A DNA stretch of 64,000 nt from Cotesia glomerata (Eukaryota; Arthropoda; Insecta; Hymenoptera; Braconidae), in the NCBI RefSeq assembly GCF_020080835.1, contig NW_025401775.1:1-64000 (forward strand), written 5' to 3'. The notes under the pieces were generated by a model, which saw only the letters and a program-made list of their open reading frames with translations, was not told where the DNA came from and ran no database searches. Below, piece after piece: positions 60,467-64,000 of this stretch. How positions within the stretch are numbered: the first letter of the stretch is position 1; every line of letters starts with the position of its first letter. The position numbers and the translations under genes were made by a program.

Positions 60467-63092
60467 GTCCAGTCGGCCCGGAAAAAAGTGGTTTGTTGGT
60501 CACTTTTCGACAAAATGGTCCGATTTTCAATTTTTTTTTTTTTAAATACAGAAAAATATTCTCAACATTTGTGTATGTGTGGGAGGTCGTGCTTTTTTTT
60601 GGTTAAGAAATAGAGTTTTAGCGATGAACTTTCAATTAAAATATCTCAGAAACTACGCAAAAGTAGTCGAAACATGCGGCGAATGAAATTTAGAGAGTTA
60701 AATAACGAACAATATGAGCTAAACCCGATGTCTCTACGACCAATAGTTTACAAGATAATAATTTTTTAATGAAAAAACATGCGGTTCCGCTCAAGCGCTT
60801 ATCAACAAAAAGCTGTCAGACTCAATTAATTTTTAAAAAATCGATTTCACAATGTAGGTATTAAACGATTCAGAATTTCATGAATCGTAAAGATATCCTA
60901 TCGTGAGGAGAACTTTTTTTTGAAAAATTTTTTCTATTTATTTATAAAAATAATTAGTTAACAAAAAAAAATTTGTTTTCGCGATATTGGTATTAAACGA
61001 TTGCGAATTTCATGAATCGTAAAGATATCCTATCGTGAGGAGAACTTTTTTTAAAAAAATATTTTCTATTTGTTTATAAAAATAGTTAATTAACAATTAA
61101 AGATTTGTTTTCACAATGCAGGTATTAAACGATTCAGAATTTCATGAATCGTCCAGAAAACCCATCAACAAGTGTTCGATTTCTTAAATGTTAACTATTT
61201 TTTTTTTGTTTATAAACAAATAATTTAATAAACTTTTAAAAAATCGATTCCGCAATATAGGTATCAATCGATTTAGAATTTTATGAATCGTAAAGATATC
61301 CTATCAAGTGGAGAACTTTTTTTTGAAAATTTTTTTTTTGTTAACTAATTATTTGTTTAAACAAATGAAAAAAATTTTTCAAAAAAAAGTTCTCACGATA
61401 GGATATCTTTACGATTCATGAAATTCTGAATCGTTTAATACCTACATTGTGGAAACAAATTTTTAACTTAATTAACTACATTTATAAACAAATAGAAAAA
61501 ATTTTTTTAAAAAAAGTTCTCACGATAGGATATCTTTACGATTCATGAAATTTGCAATCGTTTGATACCAATATTGCGAAAACAAATTTTTTTTTGTTAA
61601 CTAATTATTTGTTTATAAAATTAAATAAAAGTTAATTTTTTATCATTTGTGGAAATTAATATGAGTTTTAGTTGTAATTAAGCAATTTGTAATTTGTAAT
61701 ACAAATAATGTTTATCAATCAAGACAATTGTTTTAAAATGAGCACCACTGAATCAATACAGTCCCAAGAAACATGTGCTTGAGCAAGGTTTTGGTGCCAG
61801 CGTCTTGAGCAAAACCCCTAGTTGCTAGTGTCTTTTTCTACATATGGGTCTTGCTCAAGTTTATGTAAAAGACTTTCTGACGCATTTTTTGTACCAGAAA
61901 CTCACAACAGAGACTTACCCATGACTTGCTCAAGATTTGCTCAAGATCAGTAATTCTCAGAAATGTATTTATTTCCAACGCACTTGTGAACCAAAAACTA
62001 ACAGCAAATGTTGAAGCGTGACTTGCTTAAGATTTGATCAAGATGCATGACGCATTTTATGTCTTATAGGACGTTTTCCCCTCCACTGTATTGATTCAGT
62101 GGTGCTCATTTTAAAACAATTGTCTTGATTGATAAACATTATTTGTATTACAAATTATAAATTGCTCAATTACCACTAAAATTTATATTAATTTTCGGAA
62201 ATGATAAAAAATTAACTTTTATTCAATTTTATAAGCAAATAATTGGTTAACAAAAAAAAATTTTCAAAAAAAAGTTCTCCACAAGATAGGATATCTTTAC
62301 GATTCATAAAATTCTGAATCGATTGATACCTATATTGCGGAATCGAATTTTTAAAAGTTCATTAAATTATTTGTTTATAAACAAAAAAAAACAGTTAACA
62401 TTTAAGAAATCGATCACTTGTCGATAGGTTTTCTGGACGATTCATGAAATTCTGAATCGTTTAATATCTGCATTGTGAAAACAAATTTTTAATTGTTAAT
62501 TAACTATTTTTATAAACAAATAGAAAATATTTTTTTAAAAAAAGTTCTCTTCACGATAGGATATCTTTACGATTCATGAAATTTGGAATCGTTTGATACT
62601 AATATTGCGAAAACAAATTTTTTTTTATTAACTAATTATTTGTTTAAACAGATAATTATTTGTTTAAACAGATAATTATTTGTTTAAATCGATTGATACC
62701 TATATATTGTGAAATCGATTTTTTAATTAAGTCTTACAGCTATTTGTTTATAAGCGCTTGAGCGGAACTGCATGTTTTTTCATTTAAAAATTATTATCTT
62801 GTAAACTATTGGTCGTAAAGACATCGGGTTTAGTTCATGTTGCTCGTTATTTATCTCGCTAAATTTCATTTGCCGCATGTCTCGACTACTTTTGCGTAGT
62901 TTCTAAGATATTTTAATTGAAAGTTCATCGCTAAAACTCGATTTTTCAAACAAAAAAAAAAAGAACGACCTCCCACATACACACAAATGTTGAGAATATT
63001 TTTCTGAGTATTTAAAAAAAAAAAAAAATTGAAAATCGGACCATTTTGTCGAAAAGTGGCCAACAAATCACTTTTTTCCGGACCGACTGGAC
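60467..63092. mobile_element. Large palindrome with GTCCAGTCGG ends
   Basis: The ends GTCCAGTCGGCCCGG and the inverted CCGGACCGACTGGAC are flanked by TA (60465-60466, 63093-63094). The arms (about 60467-61760 and 62093-63092) are complementary over most of their length and contain repeated segments GATTCATGAAATTCTGAATC and GATAGGATATCTTTACG. The 325-bp centre at 61765-62090 is a separate CTTGAGCAA-type insert. The first 110 bp match the element at 31004-31900. Confidence 0.75.
61765..62090. mobile_element. CTTGAGCAA-type insert, family 2
   Basis: It runs from CCCAAGAAACATGTGCTTGAGCAAGG to GTCTTATAGGACGTTTTCCCC. Many GCTCAAG / CTTGAGC motifs are dispersed through it. A shorter inverted relative follows the palindrome at 63420-63645. 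No coding potential. Confidence 0.65.
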
Positions 63093-63132
63093 TAGTTAAG
63101 CTGAATGAGATCCACTGATTCTATAGTCAATA

Positions 63133-63413
63133 TAGGAGGGGTAGGATGATGCGAACGTTCATTTGAAAACATTTCATCTTGAGCAAATCTTGAGCAACTC
63201 ATGTTCAAATATATTAAGCATGCTTCTGGCGTCAGTCTTCTTCAAGAATTGATATAGTTAGTTTCTCAATAGTCTTGTACAAGGCTTGTTCAAGACTTGT
63301 CAATTAAATTTGCTACAAGTATCTGGAGCAAAACACATAGGTAGAAAAAAACACTAACAACTATCGAAATTGAGACCAGATTTGCTCAAGCCTTGAAAAA
63401 GATTGCTATATGG
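63133..63413 (-). mobile_element. CTTGAGCAA-rich unit, copy 3 (inverted)
   Basis: Reverse complement of 30677-30958 and 57790-58062, ending GATTGCTATATGGGG. It forms the right outer arm of the palindromic composite. Confidence 0.75.
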
Positions 63414-63419
63414 GGTGGA

Positions 63420-63645
63420 CGGGAAAAATTCCTATAAGACATAAAATGCGTCATGCATCTTGAACAAATCTTGAGCAAGTCATGGGTAAGTCTCTGTTGT
63501 GAGTTTCTGGTACAAAAAATGCATCAGAAAGTCTTTTACATAAACTTAAGCAAGATCCATATGTAAAAAAAGACACTAGCAACTAGGGGTTTTGCTCAAG
63601 ACGCTGGCACCAAAACCTTGCTCAAGCACATGTTACTTGGGGTGT
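63420..63645 (-). mobile_element. CTTGAGCAA-type insert, family 2, second copy
   Basis: Inverted relative of 61765-62090, about 100 bp shorter through an internal deletion. It ends AAGCACATGTTACTTGGGG. Directly joined to copy 3 of the first unit. Confidence 0.65.
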
Positions 63646-64000
63646 ACTTAGTAATTTTTTGGATCTGTTATCTGAGAGTTAGAGTGATATTAGCTGTAAG
63701 ATTATTAAGCTGGTGATTTTAATACTAATGTGTTTATCAAGCACCAGGCTCGTATATTACATTATGCAAGATTTGTAATCTTAAATAACTTTTATAACTT
63801 GCCTTAATTTGAACAATACAATCTTGTTACTAATTATCAAACAACTATTTAGACCTGGAGCTGTCAAACTGACTTAGTGGCTGTGTAACAGCATCACTCG
63901 GCAAATTATCAACTTAATGGTGTTAATTATGTGCAATTGCTACAATTTTTTCTATAATTATTATTATTATTTCTTTTTCATTTTTTGTCAATTACTATTA
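63646..64000. other. No gene recognised
   Basis: AT-rich DNA to the window end with no repeats or coding frames that I can support. Confidence 0.4.

Overview
This is a eukaryotic, AT-rich, repeat-dominated window, most likely from an insect genome and plausibly a parasitoid wasp or other hymenopteran. The evidence is spliced genes with GT-AG introns, BEL/Pao, CR1/Jockey-like and MULE elements, a DUF4806 protein, and transposase families I know mainly from arthropods. There are no bacterial operons, rRNA genes or CRISPR arrays. Only one plausible host gene with a recognisable domain was found: a DUF4806-like gene on the minus strand, 34353-35639, with a likely first exon ending at 41651. A possible second host exon lies at 12225-12388.

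Layout. 1-5.6 kb: decayed transposase-like gene with introns, and a putative LTR/gag start. 5.6-12.0 kb: a CR1/Jockey-like LINE on the minus strand (ORF1 and ORF2), cut by a tRNA-containing retroposon with a 12-bp target duplication and by a 1.6-kb solo LTR. 12.2-13.2 kb: foldback elements. 13.2-28.3 kb: a degenerate satellite-like array (monomer about 300-400 bp) interrupted by a solo BEL LTR, a DNA transposon with TIRs of about 1 kb, two MITE-type elements and a foldback. 28.4-34.3 kb: LINE ORF1 fragment, solo LTR, TA-flanked MITEs and empty AT-rich DNA. 34.3-41.9 kb: the DUF4806 gene, with a complete BEL/Pao element (644-bp LTRs, TSD TCTTG) in its intron.

42.5-49.2 kb: a stack of insertions. 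A CACTA-like transposase gene is truncated by DNA transposon A, whose right end is truncated by an LTR fragment that runs into a 100-N gap. 49.3-53.4 kb: a short tandem array, then DNA transposon B, a relative of A that has lost its catalytic core. 55.1-57.8 kb: a MULE-like transposase gene that also encodes an Ulp1-type cysteine protease and a PHD finger. 57.8-63.6 kb: a large palindromic composite of MITEs rich in CTTGAGCAA motifs, split by a 2.35-kb TA-flanked element.

Nearly every transposon gene is still readable but carries a few in-frame stops, so none looks active. The most notable items are the transposase-Ulp1-PHD gene, the strong strand-asymmetric CGCT enrichment of the BEL element, the host start codon that appears to be split from its exon by a BEL-bearing intron, and the palindromic CTTGAGCAA composite. 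No sequence search could be run; family names rest on motif recognition.
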